A stretch of DNA of 64,000 bases from Lobulomyces angularis (GCA_027604685.1 JADHYX010000002.1:65035-129034); one strand, 5' to 3'. Counted from the stretch's first letter, positions 43,928-58,271 are shown. Notes: generated by a model not told the origin, from the letters alone. Made by a program: numbers and translations.

Positions 43928-45344
43928 TTAACAACTTGGGATAGTTAAAGAATTTCTTTTGGAAAAGTGAACAGCCTCCAGTTTTTGCGCTCTATACTGT
44001 TTTGGTTCAGCTACACATATAACCAAAAATTTGGCATTTCCAGCTATTCGATATCCTTGCATTTCTTGAATAGCGGCAGTAGCGGATTCCTGTGAAGCAA
44101 AACTAACAAATCCAAATCCTTTTGATCTTGAATTTTCATCGCGCATAATCTTTGCAGAAACTATCGGTCCGAAGGGTAAGAACAAATTGGCTAAATCTTG
44201 ATCAGTAAAAGATAAATCAATATTTTTAATAAATAGGTTTCTTTCGTCTAATTTTAGATTTGGTGATCCAATAACTTGGGGATTGATTGGCATATCGCAT
44301 ACGTTTCTGTAAAAACCGGAAGGTGGCGGTGTTAACAATGGAGAAGAGTTTCCGTAATGATTAGAAGATTCAATCTGCGTGTTAATGCGCAATTGATTTG
44401 ACTGGCTACTATTCTGCAGGGTATTCTTCCAGTGGCCCTGTTGTTGAAAACTGACATTTGTATTCTGAGTATTATAATTTTGATGAGGGTGCCACTGCCC
44501 AGGATGAGGTACTTTCATATGAGGTGCAACAGAGTTAATTTTAGAGGTATTCGAGGGAGATAATGGTAAACTATTTGTCCAATTTTGATTTGAAGTTTTT
44601 TGTTGCTTGTACTTTTTACTGGCTGTGGTAGTAGGATAGATATCTAATGTAAAAGTTGATAAGTTACATCAGAAAAAAAAATTAAATAAATTTTACAAGG
44701 AGAATTCTTTTGAAACTGCCAAGAAAGATAAATAATGGATCCTTTAAACTGACTAGCATTCATTTCCATAAAGCATTGATCGGCATGATCTTGATTTTCA
44801 TATTGTAATAATGAATAACAATCTGTACCACTACGATCAATTAAAACCTTGCAAGATATAATCCTTCCGTATTTTCTAACTGCCTCGTAAAGTTCCATTG
44901 AAGTACACCCCTAACAAAATTAAAAAAAATACTAATTTTTATTCCCAAGATACCATTGGAATGTGCTTTATAACTAAAGGTTTAGCACCAGAAGTGGTAT
45001 TAAAGTTATTTGAAGAAGTAGTGTTTTCATAACTGAGATAAACCTTGCTACCTAAAAATTGGGAAGCGTTTATTGTTGCATAAAATTTTTCAGCATCTTC
45101 AATAAATCTAAATATAATTTTGATTTTTCGGTAAGTCGTATTTAAAACTGAATCACTTTCTATAACTACTTTACTAATTTCGCAACAAGTGAATAAAAAA
45201 AAAAAGTTGTTTTAAAAATAAATAAATCGCTTACGTATCAAATTTCATCTTTTGCAAAACGTTTACTAAATGAGATTCTTCAATATTGAGGGCTAGTCCA
45301 GCTAAAAGTATAGTGGTATAAGGTTCTTGGTTATTTGACATCAT
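43928..45344 (-). CDS. Three-RRM RNA-binding protein
   Basis: The N-terminal RRM (EPYTTILLAGLALNIEESHL, with KIIFRFIEDAEKFYATINAS) and the second RRM (KPLVIKHIPM, ELYEAVRKYGRIISCKVLID, SLLQYENQDHADQCFMEMNA) are divergent. The C-terminal RRM is canonical: RNP2 LFIKNI, GPIVSAKIMRD, RNP1 KGFGFVSF and AAIQEMQGYRIAGNAKFLVI. A Gln/Asn/Pro-rich linker separates RRM2 from RRM3. The layout resembles fungal cell-cycle or mRNA-stability regulators, but no single orthologue can be named. The start is the double ATG at 45344; the stop follows NSLTIPSC. Confidence 0.82.
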
Positions 45345-45934
45345 AATTTCTTAACTACAAGATTGAACTGATACAATAGAACAAATTAAAACTTGTTGTA
45401 CAAAATGTATATTAAAAATTTCTATTATTTTTTTAAATTAAAAAAAAAAAAAAAAACCTATTAGATAAAAAAGTTTATTTCTTAAAAAAAAAAAAAATTT
45501 TAAGTTTAAAAAAGAAATGAAAAAAAAAATGAAAAAATTAATTAACAAAATTTAAAAAAATTTTATATTTTTATTTTTATTAAAATTTTATTTTTTTTTT
45601 TATCTTTTTTTTTAATACAGAATAAAGCAAATTTAAGGGGACGGAATTAGTGAAGAGATCAACTTATCTTCAAAAGAACAAGTAATGCTTTGAATTGATA
45701 AGAGTAACTTCAGAGGAAAGTCAAACTTTTGTAAGTAGAAATAGGCACTTAAGAACTATAGGCTTTGTTTCACTTTTTGCATTATGTTCAAATTACTATA
45801 AAATCTAATACTTTTATTCTGGTATATTTGGGTATATTAAGTTATTTAACTAAAGCAACATTATCATTACAACGACAAGAAAAAAAATTAAAAAAAAACT
45901 TCAAAATAAATATTTCAACTTTGCAAAAATAAAA
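45345..45934. other. Intergenic spacer, very AT-rich
   Basis: A and T runs dominate. A short patch at about 45630-45770 has mixed composition (AAGGGGACGGAATTAG) but no open frame, RNA fold or repeat that I can recognise. Confidence 0.4.
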
Positions 45935-47483
<1,549 letters not shown>

Positions 47484-47897
47484 GATTGATGGTGAAAAAG
47501 AAAATTTTATTTTTAATTTTTTTAAAAGGAAATAGTATAATTATATATATAAAAAAGAATCGACTAGAATTTTGAACAAAAGCCTCTATGTTTAATCTAG
47601 GATGTTTGTTATTAAATTTCCTATTCTAGAATTTTCTACTAAATATATACAAGGTACAATTCATTACATTTTTTAAAAGAGGAAAACTTGAATTATTAGA
47701 TCTCTCAATATTGAATTTTATGAATTGTGAAATCAAATTTCATGGTTAATAACTAAAATCTTATCACTTCTTCTTTATAATAGTATTATAGTTAAAATAT
47801 TGTACTTCTAGAATTTGTACCTTGTTTCTAGAATATTTCTACCATGTCCCTTCTAACTCTCACTTATTTCGATGATTATCTGGAATAAGGCATTACA
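47484..47897. other. Intergenic spacer left of mini-element
   Basis: AT-rich with several dispersed TCTAGAAT-type words (47571, 47630, 47812, 47828). Nothing coding seen. Confidence 0.4.
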
Positions 47898-47899
47898 TA

Positions 47900-48153
47900 G
47901 TGCTTGGACAATATGTTATTAATATCTGGACAAAAATAATATAACATTCAAGTGGAATGAGGAGCAACGCAAAAACGAACAATTTTCATCGTCATTATCT
48001 CAAGAAATGCAGTGTACTTACCACAGAAAACAACACTCTGAGGAAACGAAACTCGCTGCCATTTATTCATTTCGAAAAGGCGAGTCGATTGTATCGATTT
48101 GTAATAAGTATCGTGTAACGAGAATCAGATTTAAAAACATCTTGTCCAAGCAC
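47900..48153 (+). mobile_element. 254-bp Tc1/pogo-like miniature element
   Basis: The left end GTGCTTGGACAATATGTT and the reverse complement of the right end (GTGCTTGGACAAGATGTT) match at 17 of 18 positions, forming terminal inverted repeats. Both ends are flanked by TA (47898-47899 and 48154-48155), the target duplication of Tc1/mariner/pogo transposons. Inside, an open frame carries a helix-turn-helix resembling a transposase N-terminus, and a subterminal TCTGGACAA repeats part of the end. The element is too short for a transposase and must be nonautonomous, a deletion derivative. No other copy is seen in this window. Confidence 0.82.
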
Positions 48154-48156
48154 TAA
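48007..48156 (+). pseudogene. Transposase HTH-domain remnant
   Basis: From ATG at 48007 the frame reads MQCTYHRKQHSEETKLAAIY, then SFRKGESIVSICNKYRVTRI, RFKNILSKH and stop. The open frame extends 5' to about 47924 (KNNITFKWNEEQRK). The 'S.ETK..AI..F..GES...IC.KY.V' pattern is that of the psq/Tc1-type DNA-binding helix-turn-helix. The stop codon overlaps the right terminal TA, so the frame ends with the element. There is no DDE catalytic domain. Confidence 0.6.
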
Positions 48157-48479
48157 AATACAATAAGAAAAAGATAATCTGGTAGTTATCCTCCCATAAT
48201 TCATTAGTTGTATAAAAATAAAAAGTACAAAAAAGATAAGTTTTGAAATAACAATTTGTAAACTAAAAAACTGTAGTTAATTATCTCAATTACGATCTAC
48301 TGTTTTTTTGTGAAGGCTTTTCCAATTTTTTTTTTTTACTTCCTGGTAAATCCTGCAGGAAAACTTAAGAAACCAACAATAGATATCTGTTATTATTACC
48401 ACTTTTTATAGTAGTAAACTTTCTTTTTTACACAATCTTCTTAAAAAAAATTACCCTAAAAACCTTAATTTTTTCTTCA
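48157..48479. other. Spacer upstream of Ssr4 gene
   Basis: AT-rich, no gene. It probably contains the Ssr4 promoter; the element at 47900 lies about 325 nt before the start codon. Confidence 0.4.
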
Positions 48480-49930
48480 ATGAGGTATTAAACCAAAAAT
48501 ATAAAGAAAAATATCTTTAACTTTTGCAAAAAATTTTTGATTAATAATGTAGTTTATTTCAAAAATTAAAAATTGTTTCACCTCGGTATATTACATAAAT
48601 ATCAAAAATCCTATTAATTTTTTTTTTTGAATTTTCAGAAATACTTTTGGAGAAATTCCTCCAGAAGCTATCTACAATTTTCTTTTAAGAGCGGCCCAGC
48701 ACGTTTTAGAGTCCGGATTTGAATGGGTGAACCTTAATTGTCCTCCTGGTAACTTTTTTTAAAACTGAACTTTTTAATTTTTTATAGAGGGAAGCATCAT
48801 TATTATTAAAATACCAGCGGAAGTCAGCACTATCAATTCTGACGGCTACGGCTGGATGGACGATGAGAACCGGACAGTTGTTAAAGTTGATGGACACGAT
48901 ATAGAGATTTTTGAAAGAGTTTCAGGATTTAAACCTATTGAAAAATTTGCCTCAGTGTACAGTTTTATTAAAATATGATATTCTAAAAATTATCTATTTT
49001 TTCATTTTTTTTTTTTTTTTAAAGGAAGAGAAGAAGATACAGAATTTTAAATCATCAAATATCTGAACTTCAAATTCTTCATTATCTACCAATAGATAAC
49101 AATTGTAACTAGTTCAAATTTTTGGTTCACTTTAATTTTTAAATCCAAAATTAGCTATTAAGATTCCAGTAATTAATCATCTGGTTAAGGAAAGACCTGC
49201 TTTGGCATCCTCTGTATGCACTTAATTACGAGTTTTTATGTAATTTTTTTTTATTGTATTAGCTGCAACAACAGGATATCGCAAAAAAACAATTATTAAC
49301 ACAACAGGCGCAGGTATTCCATTTCAATTTTTTTTTTACTCACATACCTTAAACCATCAAACAGCGACATGCAACGCAAAGATATGCATTTGATGAAGAA
49401 GTTTCTGGAGATGAGCTTGATGAAACTACTTCGAGGCAAATGGCAATAAACAGATTCAAAAGAAATACTAACTACATTGAAGAAATTTTTTCTCCCTATT
49501 CAATAGGTATTTTTTAATAAAATATTATTTTTTATTAATTATGGAAGCTGATATCATTCCCCCACAGTCTGATAACAGCAGTACTGAAAGTATAGAAGCA
49601 CTAAAAGCGAAACTCTTATCAAAGAAGCAAGAACTGGAAAAACAAAAAGCAGAATATTCTGAGGCGATAACTAAATTTCAAGGAGATAGTGTTGCGATTT
49701 GGGATGGAATAGAAGAAATTAAAACTAATGCCAAAAAACATTCATTAGAGGATATCCAGGTTAGTTTTTTTTTATTTTTTTTTTTTTGTAAATTATCAAA
49801 AATAAAATAGGATGAAGTTGAAAAACATTTAAATATAAAATTTCAAAGTATTCAACCTTCTTTAAGGAGAAGAGAAGTTTTTCAAGATTTACATATATTT
49901 GATAACGACTTGAAAGAAGAAGCGCAGTAA
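48480..49930 (+). CDS. SWI/SNF-RSC subunit Ssr4-like (DUF1750)
   Basis: Fungal chromatin-remodelling subunit. A five-nucleotide first exon (ATGAG, before a GTATTA donor) joins to RNTFGEIPPEAIYNFLLRAA. The N-terminal domain follows: GFEWVNLNCPPEGSIIIIKI, DGYGWMDDENRTV, GHDIEIFERVSGFKPIEKFA, YRKRRYRILNHQ and LQILHYLPID. The C-terminal Ssr4 signature is RYAFDEEVSGDELDETTSRQ, then MAINRFKRNTNYIEEIFSPY. A Lys/Glu coiled coil (SIEALKAKLLSKKQELEKQK) and DIQDEVEKHLN follow, to the stop after EEAQ. The PPE...F.W...PP.G and SGDELDE..SRQ..I.R...N..Y.EE..SPY patterns match Ssr4. The first exon is inferred from frame and splice sites. Confidence 0.75.
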
Positions 49931-50373
49931 ATTACCTTATATAGAATAAATTTAGACATTCCTTGTTTTTTTATTTATATCTTTTTTTCTTTTAAATTAT
50001 ATCCTAATATTTCAAATAAAATGTATATATATTTCTTAATTTTAAAAATATGTAGTGATAATAATAAGAAATCAAAAATTTTTTTAATCTATTTATTTGA
50101 TATTTTTCTAATAATTTATATTTTTTATTTTATTTTATTTTTTTATTTTCATTGCATAACATTGGAGTAAAAACTAAACAATTTATTTATTTTTTTTTTT
50201 ATTTAATTCAAATTCTTGTTTTAATGATATGTTTGCTTACCTAGACAATGATAAATTTTGTAGCCTATGTTTTGTACAAATTTCCTCCAACTGCAACCGC
50301 CGCAAAGTGTATCTGTTTTATGAAAATAATGTTTGTTTAAAAATAAAAATCTTTAAAAAAATGAAAATTTAGT
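49931..50373. other. Convergent intergenic spacer
   Basis: AT-rich, no gene recognised; likely 3' ends and polyadenylation signals of the converging Ssr4 and RalGAP-alpha genes. Confidence 0.4.
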
Positions 50374-53300
50374 TTACGGTTTTCTGTAGCTTCCTCGTTG
50401 ACTTCTTATGTAGCTATGGGCTGAAATTGCTGTATTTCGTATCAAGATTAAAGAATGACGACTCACAATAGCACCATCATACAACGGTCCAAACAACTGT
50501 ATACAATTAGTGTTCAAATTAATTTTTTTTATTTCTTTTACCAAATCTTGTGGAACGCTAACAGAGTAGTTTGGGCCAGTTATCAGTAATCTCACCCAGT
50601 ACAGTGACTGAGTATGCGGTAAAGGATGAATAAACATAAACAAAACACCCGAATTATTGGAGTTGGAAGTACTTCCAGATTGATTTCGATTTGTAGCACT
50701 TGTAGGGGTATTAGAATTTATCGCTAAAGAGGATAAAATTTTTTTAGGTAAACTAAATGCTTGTTTAATATCTTCAATCCAAATAATATACACCAAATCA
50801 TCAGACGCAATTTGTGAAAATAAATTTTTAAATTCTAAATTTTCTTTTTCCTGTTTAAGTTGTTGTTCAGTTAAGTTCACTCCACTGTTATCGTTGGAAT
50901 TTTGCGCCATTTTGCTGTTGCTATTATTTTTGCTTCCACTCTCATCCACCAACGGGGAAGAGGAACCGGCTGTAAATTCCCAATCACCTTTCAATTGCTT
51001 TCTTAAATCCTTATCTGAGTTATTTTGCACTGAAAGGTCTTCTAATGTTTCGCTGTTGCTTAACTGTGAAATTTCAAATTCTCCGCCTGAACGTTTTCTT
51101 TTTTTAATTTCCAACTCTTGGTCTGGGTTGCATCGCATCAAGTAGGGACAATGAAAGATAACTTCAACATTTCTATCAGCAAAATATGGTGCTGTTTTAC
51201 AAAACGAGCTATTTAAATTTCCTTTGTATCCAACGTGTTTCTCCAAATCAACCTAAAAAAAATCATTTTAAATCAACCTATAATTTTGTTTTCTATACAG
51301 GCCATGCAATTGAATAGATAAAATTATGAAAGTCTTCACTTAAATATTTAGGCGTCAATATTTTATCAATTGAGTCTTTACTTGAACTACAAAAGAAAAG
51401 ACTGACGCCAAAGCATTCTCGTCTAACAAATAATAAATATTTATTGAAAAAAAAAAATTTTTTCATTTTACTCTGGTAGCGCATCAAATTTTGCAAGATC
51501 TTTAAATAAATTTTCTGTTAGATTCAGGGGAATTAATTTATCTTTATTTTCTAATGATAAAAATCCATATTGTGCAAGAAATAATCGAAAAATGTCACTC
51601 CTGTTTTTTAAAACATTTTATGAAATTGCTTAATATATATTAAATTTAAATTTTATTTTACCGTTGATCAATTTTATTAAAGTCAATAGGTGCTGGAGAA
51701 AATACGTGTAAATCTTTTTCTTCTTTAAGATTTCTAAAATAAAATTCAAAATAAAAATAATAAAAAAATAAGAAAAATTATGCAAGTTTTTTTTTATTTT
51801 CGCATACTTTTGAAGATATTTCTCCTTTATTAATTCCTCTCTACGTACTTCGCTTTCTACAACTTCATTAATCAATTTAAAAGAGTTAGCACTTTCACTG
51901 TTCTCTTCAAACATTTTATTAATTTTAGGTAAAACCTCTTCTTCATCATATGCGTCAACTTTTAAAGTAACGCTGTCCTTTGGAGTAAATGGTAAATTTT
52001 TTGGTTGAAAATGCTGTTTGTTTGGGTTTGGAAAGTCTGCTACTTTTTGATTTATTAAATTTTGCTGCTGTTCAGTTGAATGTATAGACTCCCCTAATTC
52101 TAAATTCATAGTTTTAAACTTTCCTGACGCTGTTGAGGAATTTAAGCTATTAAGCGATTCACCAGGACCTAAAAAATTTTCCTTCTCTTCATTATTATTT
52201 TCTGCAGCAACAAATTCTTTTTCATTTTCGATATATTTTAAAGTTGTCATCCAAGTGTGTTTTCCATTGACATCTCTTAGTACTAACACTATGCTTGGAT
52301 CTGCTACGTTTTTATCCACACTCGGCTGCTTGACAGCATTGCTACCCTGTTTAGTTGATGCTATTGAACTCCTCGCATATTTGGAAACATCTTGATCACA
52401 GCTACTCTCTACAGTAACTGGTCCATTTTGATAAACTCGATTATTAGTCAATTTTTCGTTTCTCCATTCAGGTAGTTCAACCAGACCGATGATAACTCTC
52501 TTGTCAAAACTGAAGTATCTAACAAATTTTTTATAATCTGATATTGGAAATAATTGATTTTCCTCATCACTATTATTTTGATTCAGCTCACTTAGATGTA
52601 ATAGGTTTGTAGAGTTAGCATTTAATTGTACTACGGAATCCATTAAATTCTTGTCTAATTGTATGTCCCCTTCCTCCTGCTTATCTTTTTTTTTCGGTAA
52701 AGGGTTGACATTAAAAAAAGAGACAGAATCATTACTGTTATTAAAATTGCTTGGCGAATTATTGCTTAAAATACAATTGCTAGCGTTTGTTATACTATTG
52801 TTCGAATCACTTAGCTTTTTTAAGTGCCTTTGCTTTACCAAAAACTTAAAAATTTCATTTTCTTCTTTCCATAAAGAACTTATAGAAGAAACACCTGTTC
52901 TTTCTCCTAGTGGAGGGAAATTTGCCAAATAATTTGATAAGTGTGCCATTGCAATTTCTGCTGAAATTTGTATTACTAATCCAGCTGATAGTTTAGCAAA
53001 AGTTGGTAGACCAACTCCTGGATTATTTGACGTGCTATTATCTTTTTGTGAGTTATGTCGTTCAATGTTATTCAAAAACTGGTTGAATACCACTGTATTT
53101 TGAATAGCATTACCACCACTACTAGAACGACCAGCGTGCTGCAGTTTCTCAAACATTTTGGATGCGGTTGTTGGTGTTCTTCCCATTCTTTTTGACTTAT
53201 CTTTTTCTAAGGAGGAAGGCACTGGAGTAAAGCTGACTTGTGGGACAGCTGTTGAAGGAAGCAATACTGGTGCTTGAGCCTGCTCAACTCCAAAAGATTG

Positions 53301-56300
53301 GTGAATTGGGGATATATTTGCAAACTGATCATCTTTATCAAGTACGGTAATTCCTCGACACAGAGTCGATAAAACGACATTTTCACAGTCCTTATCAGTT
53401 GCAATCCACTGTCCAACCAGAGCCCACTTTATCATGCATTCATATGCTTTTGTTATAGATGTATTTGTTTGCTAAGAAAAATATTTAAATTTTATATTCA
53501 AGACATTCTTAAAATTCGTACCACAATATTATCCTCATTTAGTAACATTTCAATATACCTACACAAGGTAAGCACTAACTCTCGAGGGCAACTCTAAAAA
53601 CGATAAAAAACAATCGACATATATGAATTTATACTTTATTGTCTCTTTGAATATGATCAGCAAAAATAATAAATTGATTCAGGGTTTCAAATGCTGCGAT
53701 AACAACATTCGGCTGCCAGTGATTGGGTGTTAAGATCTTTGCAAAAAAAAATATACAACTTATTATTATATGTGGATGAAACTCAATTTTTTACCTTATC
53801 TTGAATGGTTCTGATAACTAAATTAGGTAGCCCTGGACAAAGATGAACATCTTCTACAACGTATTGTTGCAGTAAACTAAGACAAAGTTTTATATTATTT
53901 GAAGTCGTCTCTACAACTAGTGAACTTAACAAAATATCTAGTATTTTCATTTTTATCTTTCATTTTTTTTTTTTTTTAAATAAAGTTATTTTTTTAAGTT
54001 CAAATGATGATATTAAACATTATTTTTCTTACTTGAAGAAATATCACTGTCTTTGATTCACTTTCTAGCTGTGCATAAATGATTCGAATCTAAAAACGAT
54101 TTATTGATAAAAAAACTTTTTTTTATTTTATTTTTTTTCAATAAATACTAATTTCGGAAGAAGTCCATGATCTACATTTTCAGATTCAGTGTCTATGGTA
54201 GCATCATAATTACCGCCTTCCAAATCTTTGGCTGTGATTGATGGATATCTATTTGGGATCGAAATAAGCTGCCCAATTATACAATATGCACTTTTTCTTA
54301 AATCATCTAAAGTAACACTAGGAAACACTCGAAAACCTTGCTGTAAATTCGGTAAGACACGTCTTAACCCAACAAACACAAAATTAGGCATTAAAATCCT
54401 CACACCTTCCAAACCAACCGAAAATATACTTGAACAGTTAATAAATATTGTTGTTACAGAGTAAGAATTTCCTTTTAAACCCTTTTTTTTTTTTTTATAA
54501 GTATAATTGTTAATCTACTAATTTAATTTTTTCTTCTTTACTTCAGAAATTGCGGTATAAAACCTTTCAAGATAAGTTTTCTGAAATGGGGCTCTTCTTT
54601 GTTGATGGCAAAAAATTCTGCATAAAATTCCATAAGCTTCAGCAATCCCCTGTTCAAATCTAGTGAAAAAAAATATTAAGAAAGTCCAAACATTAAATTG
54701 TGAAAAATACTCATTTGATTTTGTTGTAGCATCAAATAGCCAAGCTCCAAACATATGTAAAATTGTGTTTCCATCTGGTATAGTCGCAGCAGAGGATTTT
54801 TCACTTTCCGTCAATTTCTACATTAAAATTATAAATTATATAATCAAATTACAGCTTTTTACTTGGTTTGAAAAAGAACTCTCTATAGAATGAAATGCCT
54901 CCACAACTTTTCCTACACCCTATAAAAGCACTGTTTAACAAAAATAGTTGATTTCAGATTATCTACCAAAACGGCATGCAAAAAATTTCCCGGTGATAGT
55001 TCATCTAAACTCTTCATCATATCTAAATTGATTTAAGGAATACTGTATATATTTAATTTTTTAATTACAGATCATTTGGTGCCAAGAGTACAACACATGC
55101 GTATCAGGCAAATTTAAATGTACTGAATAATTGTTGCTATTCAATATTTTTGAATTTAGTATCAGTAAATCAACAATAATCTTACGAATTAATAAAAACA
55201 TCGTCACAGCCCTGCGTATTTCCATAAATTAAACGTATTACTCTATTTGTTAAACCAAGAATGGTCACATTCCACTGTAAAATAATTTCCAGTCTTAAAG
55301 TCCAATTCGTAAACAGATCCTTTAGTTGCAAAAAAAAAATAAAAATAAATTTTTTTACTATTTTTCAATTCAAATGCTTCCATACTTTAAGACGCTCCCA
55401 CATTTCTTTATTTTTTATTTTGCTTCTTAGCCAAACTTCAAGAAAAACCTAAATTCATAGTATAAAAAGAGGAAGGATATATAAAATTTTAATTTTACTT
55501 GGATAATATCAGCACAAAGTAAATCGGCCATTTTACTCCCAGTATCTTCTGTGTCGTAATTATTCACACTATTTTTTCTTTTTTTTCGAAGTGGTTGACT
55601 TAAAATATAATCACTGATACCAATCAAAACTTTCAAAAGTACTATCCAAGTTTCCTCTGTAAATTTGTCTTCTCCAATATTTTTAGTCGCCAGCATTATT
55701 ATCCGTAGTACTGTTTTGCACAGCTCAACATGAATAGAAACGTTGTCTCTTTGAACTTCTTCAAACTGATTGTTTATTGTATTAAAATTTGCGTTGTTAA
55801 TTAAATTGGCGCTACTAGGATTAGAATTTAATCCTCCTTGAGCAACTAATTGAGTACTTTTAATTTCATTGTTTGGAGGGCGAACAGAAAATAATAATGA
55901 GAAGTGTTTAAATATAGTCTATCATAACAAAAACACTCGTTATAATTTATAATGATTTAAAGTACAAACCTGAAAAAAATTTTGCTCTACTGGACTTCCT
56001 TCCAGTTGTTGTATGGCAATTGGCCTTTTATCACTTTTTAATAGCCACATTGAATATACAGTTAGCGCTTCACTAATAGTTTCATGATCTTCCACTGGTA
56101 ATGTAAAACCTTGACCAATTACTTCAAAAGCCCAAGTGACATGGGAAGGATGCGATAATGGTAGTGTTGGATCAACTTTTAAATATAACGTGTTAATTGA
56201 CAAAACTTGGGTGACTTCATGAATTAATTTCTTTTTGACAACTAACGGGAATAAATTTAACGTGTTTGATGCTAGATGATGAAAAAAAAAAAAATTGGTT

Positions 56301-56378
56301 TTTGTTAATAAAATTCTGCCGATTCATACCAGGATCATGTTCCAAAAGCTTCAACTTTTTAATATGCTCCAAAAACAT
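50374..56378 (-). CDS. RalGAP-alpha-like Rap/Ran-GAP protein
   Basis: Large multi-exon gene (about 15 exons). The N-terminal exons (MFLEHIKKLKLLEHDP; WAFEVIGQGFTLPVEDHETI; ETWIVLLKVLIGISDYILSQ; FGAWLFDATTKSNEYFSQFN; GFRVFPSVTLDDLRKSAYCI) follow the helical repeat region of tuberin/RalGAP-alpha. The long exon at 51630-53435 is Ser/Asn-rich but keeps VVLSTLCRGITVL and KFVRYFSFDKRVIIGLVELP, then RDVNGKHTWMTTLKY. The C-terminal Rap-GAP domain has SIAWPVDLEKHVGYKGNLNS, TAPYFADRNVEVIFHCPYLM, DDLVYIIWIEDIKQAF, VLFMFIHPLPHTQSLYWVRL and FGPLYDGAIVSRHSLILIRN. It is expected to activate GTP hydrolysis on a Ral/Rheb-like GTPase. The true 5' end may lie upstream of the Met at 56378. Confidence 0.82.
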
Positions 56379-56605
56379 TCTTTTCGTAACAAAATATCAA
56401 AAAAAAAAGAAAGTTTCCTTTCCGTTCCTGTTGGATGTGAATCTGGTAATGTTTCAAATCGTTTTAACAAAAAATATTTCGATTTTTAAGCTCCGAAAAT
56501 TTTTACATCTAGACACAATTAAACTTACTGTAAATATTTTTTCAGAGAATTCAATTGTTTTTGTTTCGTCTATTAAGAAAGAAGTAATCTACTCAAAATT
56601 TCTAG

Positions 56606-57296
56606 ATGTTGTTTGATAAACAGTTGCATTCGAAAAACATTTTATATGTTGCTAATAATCCTGAATTACCAAGCAAATTTAGAAATGAAATGTTTGATAT
56701 ACTTTCAAACAAGGATACAATGAAGTATTTAAGTGTTTATCCTGATATGAAATTTTTATTAAATGATATCGAAGTGAGGCATCAGAGGTGAATAATAAAA
56801 AAAAAAAAAGATTTAAATACAACACACGGTTTATAGAAACATTTCACATCAATCTGCCAATTACGTAATGTTAGTTGAAGAAGGTCATAAAAGACCCTTA
56901 GTAAAAGGGAAAACTAAGTTTGATGAAAACGGCTTTCCACTGGAAGTAGATCACTTTACTCTAATAGGTGTAATTGGTCTACCAAGGTAAAACTGAATTT
57001 ATTATGAAGCTAATGTTTATTATAGGCTAAATTTGGAAAAAAAAGAATCTGAAGTTGGAATTATTCTGCATCAGAATTATGAAGGAAAAGGCTATGCAAA
57101 AGAATCCATTTACTTTTTTTTAAACCTTGCATTCTCAAATTATTTTGATTTATGCTTCTTTATTACATCAAAAGATAATTTGTCAATGAAGAAATGGTGC
57201 CAAAAAAATTTGAAAAATACAAGTGAAAGTAGTGTGGAAGGAAAGAATTGGGTGCGTTTTTGCATCAAGAAAGAAGACTTCATATATTTAAATTGA
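56606..57296 (+). CDS. GNAT-family N-acetyltransferase
   Basis: Three exons. MLFDKQLHSKNILYVANNPE and KYLSVYPDMKFLLNDIEVRH, then a beta-sheet segment with VDHFTLIGVIGLPRLNLEKK and ESEVGIILHQNYEGKGYAKE, the acetyl-CoA loop (Q-x-x-GKGYA), SIYFFLNLAFSNYFDLCFFI, and SMKKWCQKNL near the end. This is a RimJ/RimL or NAT9-like layout. Divergent from the RalGAP-alpha gene, sharing about 230 nt of promoter. Substrate unknown. Confidence 0.78.
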
Positions 57297-57472
57297 ATAA
57301 AGTTGCTTACAGTTGATATGTTGAATTCTACATCTCATTATTTTGAACTCTTTTTTGTAGCTTGTTTTATTTACATGAAATCATAGCTATTTCTTCGTAA
57401 TCATGTTTACTTTACATTCTAGAAATTTGCGAAAAAACTTTAAACATTCCAGAAAATTGCGAAAAAAATTTA

Positions 57473-58271
57473 CTATTTAAATTTAGGACATTTATTCAAT
57501 TTATTTTGTTTTAATCGCATAATTTCTTCATCCTTTTTTATTAGCTGCTTTTCCTTTTCTCTTAAATCAGAATACCTCAAAATTAACTCTTCTTCCAACA
57601 TTTTTATCACTTCTTCAGAATCATTTACACCAATATCTGCAATATCTTTCTTTTTATCTTCCGTAATTCTGTCACAAGATAGTTCATGCGGTTCAGATAC
57701 AGATGCTGTCTTTATTTGAGAAAATGAATTGTTATTGTCAATGTTTTTTTTCTTAAAATTGGATGAAGAAATTAATCCTACAGCTTCATTTTCCTTAAAT
57801 TTCTGTGACTCTTGAAAACTGAAATCAAGATCCTTCTCAATGTTATTTAATACAAATACTGAACGATCAATTATCGGATGTGTCATGCTGCAAGTTGGAC
57901 AGTCTAAGAAATCCTTTAAAGATTGAAATTCTTTTAATGTTGACTTCAGCATTTTTAATTGTCTTTCTAATTCTAACTTATGTTTTTTGTAATGGTTAAT
58001 GTCTTCTTCATATTTTTTAATAACTTTATTTTTTGAAAATAAAGCAGACTCTAAGGATTTTAATTTATTAAGTAATAAAGGATTAACTACTTCAGTGGAA
58101 TCCTAGGGAATTAAAAAGTTTAAAAAAGTAGAGTATTGATTTTACTTTAGCCCGTTGTGCAATTTCCTTCCGCAACACTTGGAGTTCCTTATTATTCTGG
58201 GTTATCGTTAATTGAGAATCCTGCAGCAATTTCATAAGATGCTGATTTTTGATTTTTATTGTTTTTTCCAT
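57473..58271 (-). CDS. Coiled-coil protein of unknown function
   Basis: Two exons (58271-58150 and 58102-57473, intron at about 58103-58149). The first exon, MEKTIKIKNQHLMKLLQDSQ, and the start of the second (LLLNKLKSLESALFSKNKVI) form a coiled coil. The middle has DFLDCPTCSMTHPIID, a CxxC pair, and a Ser/Asn-rich section. The C-terminal helix (LEEELILRYSDLREKEKQLI, then KKDEEIMRLKQNKL) is a second coiled coil. Centrosomal or golgin-type proteins have this shape, but no orthologue is named. Confidence 0.6.
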
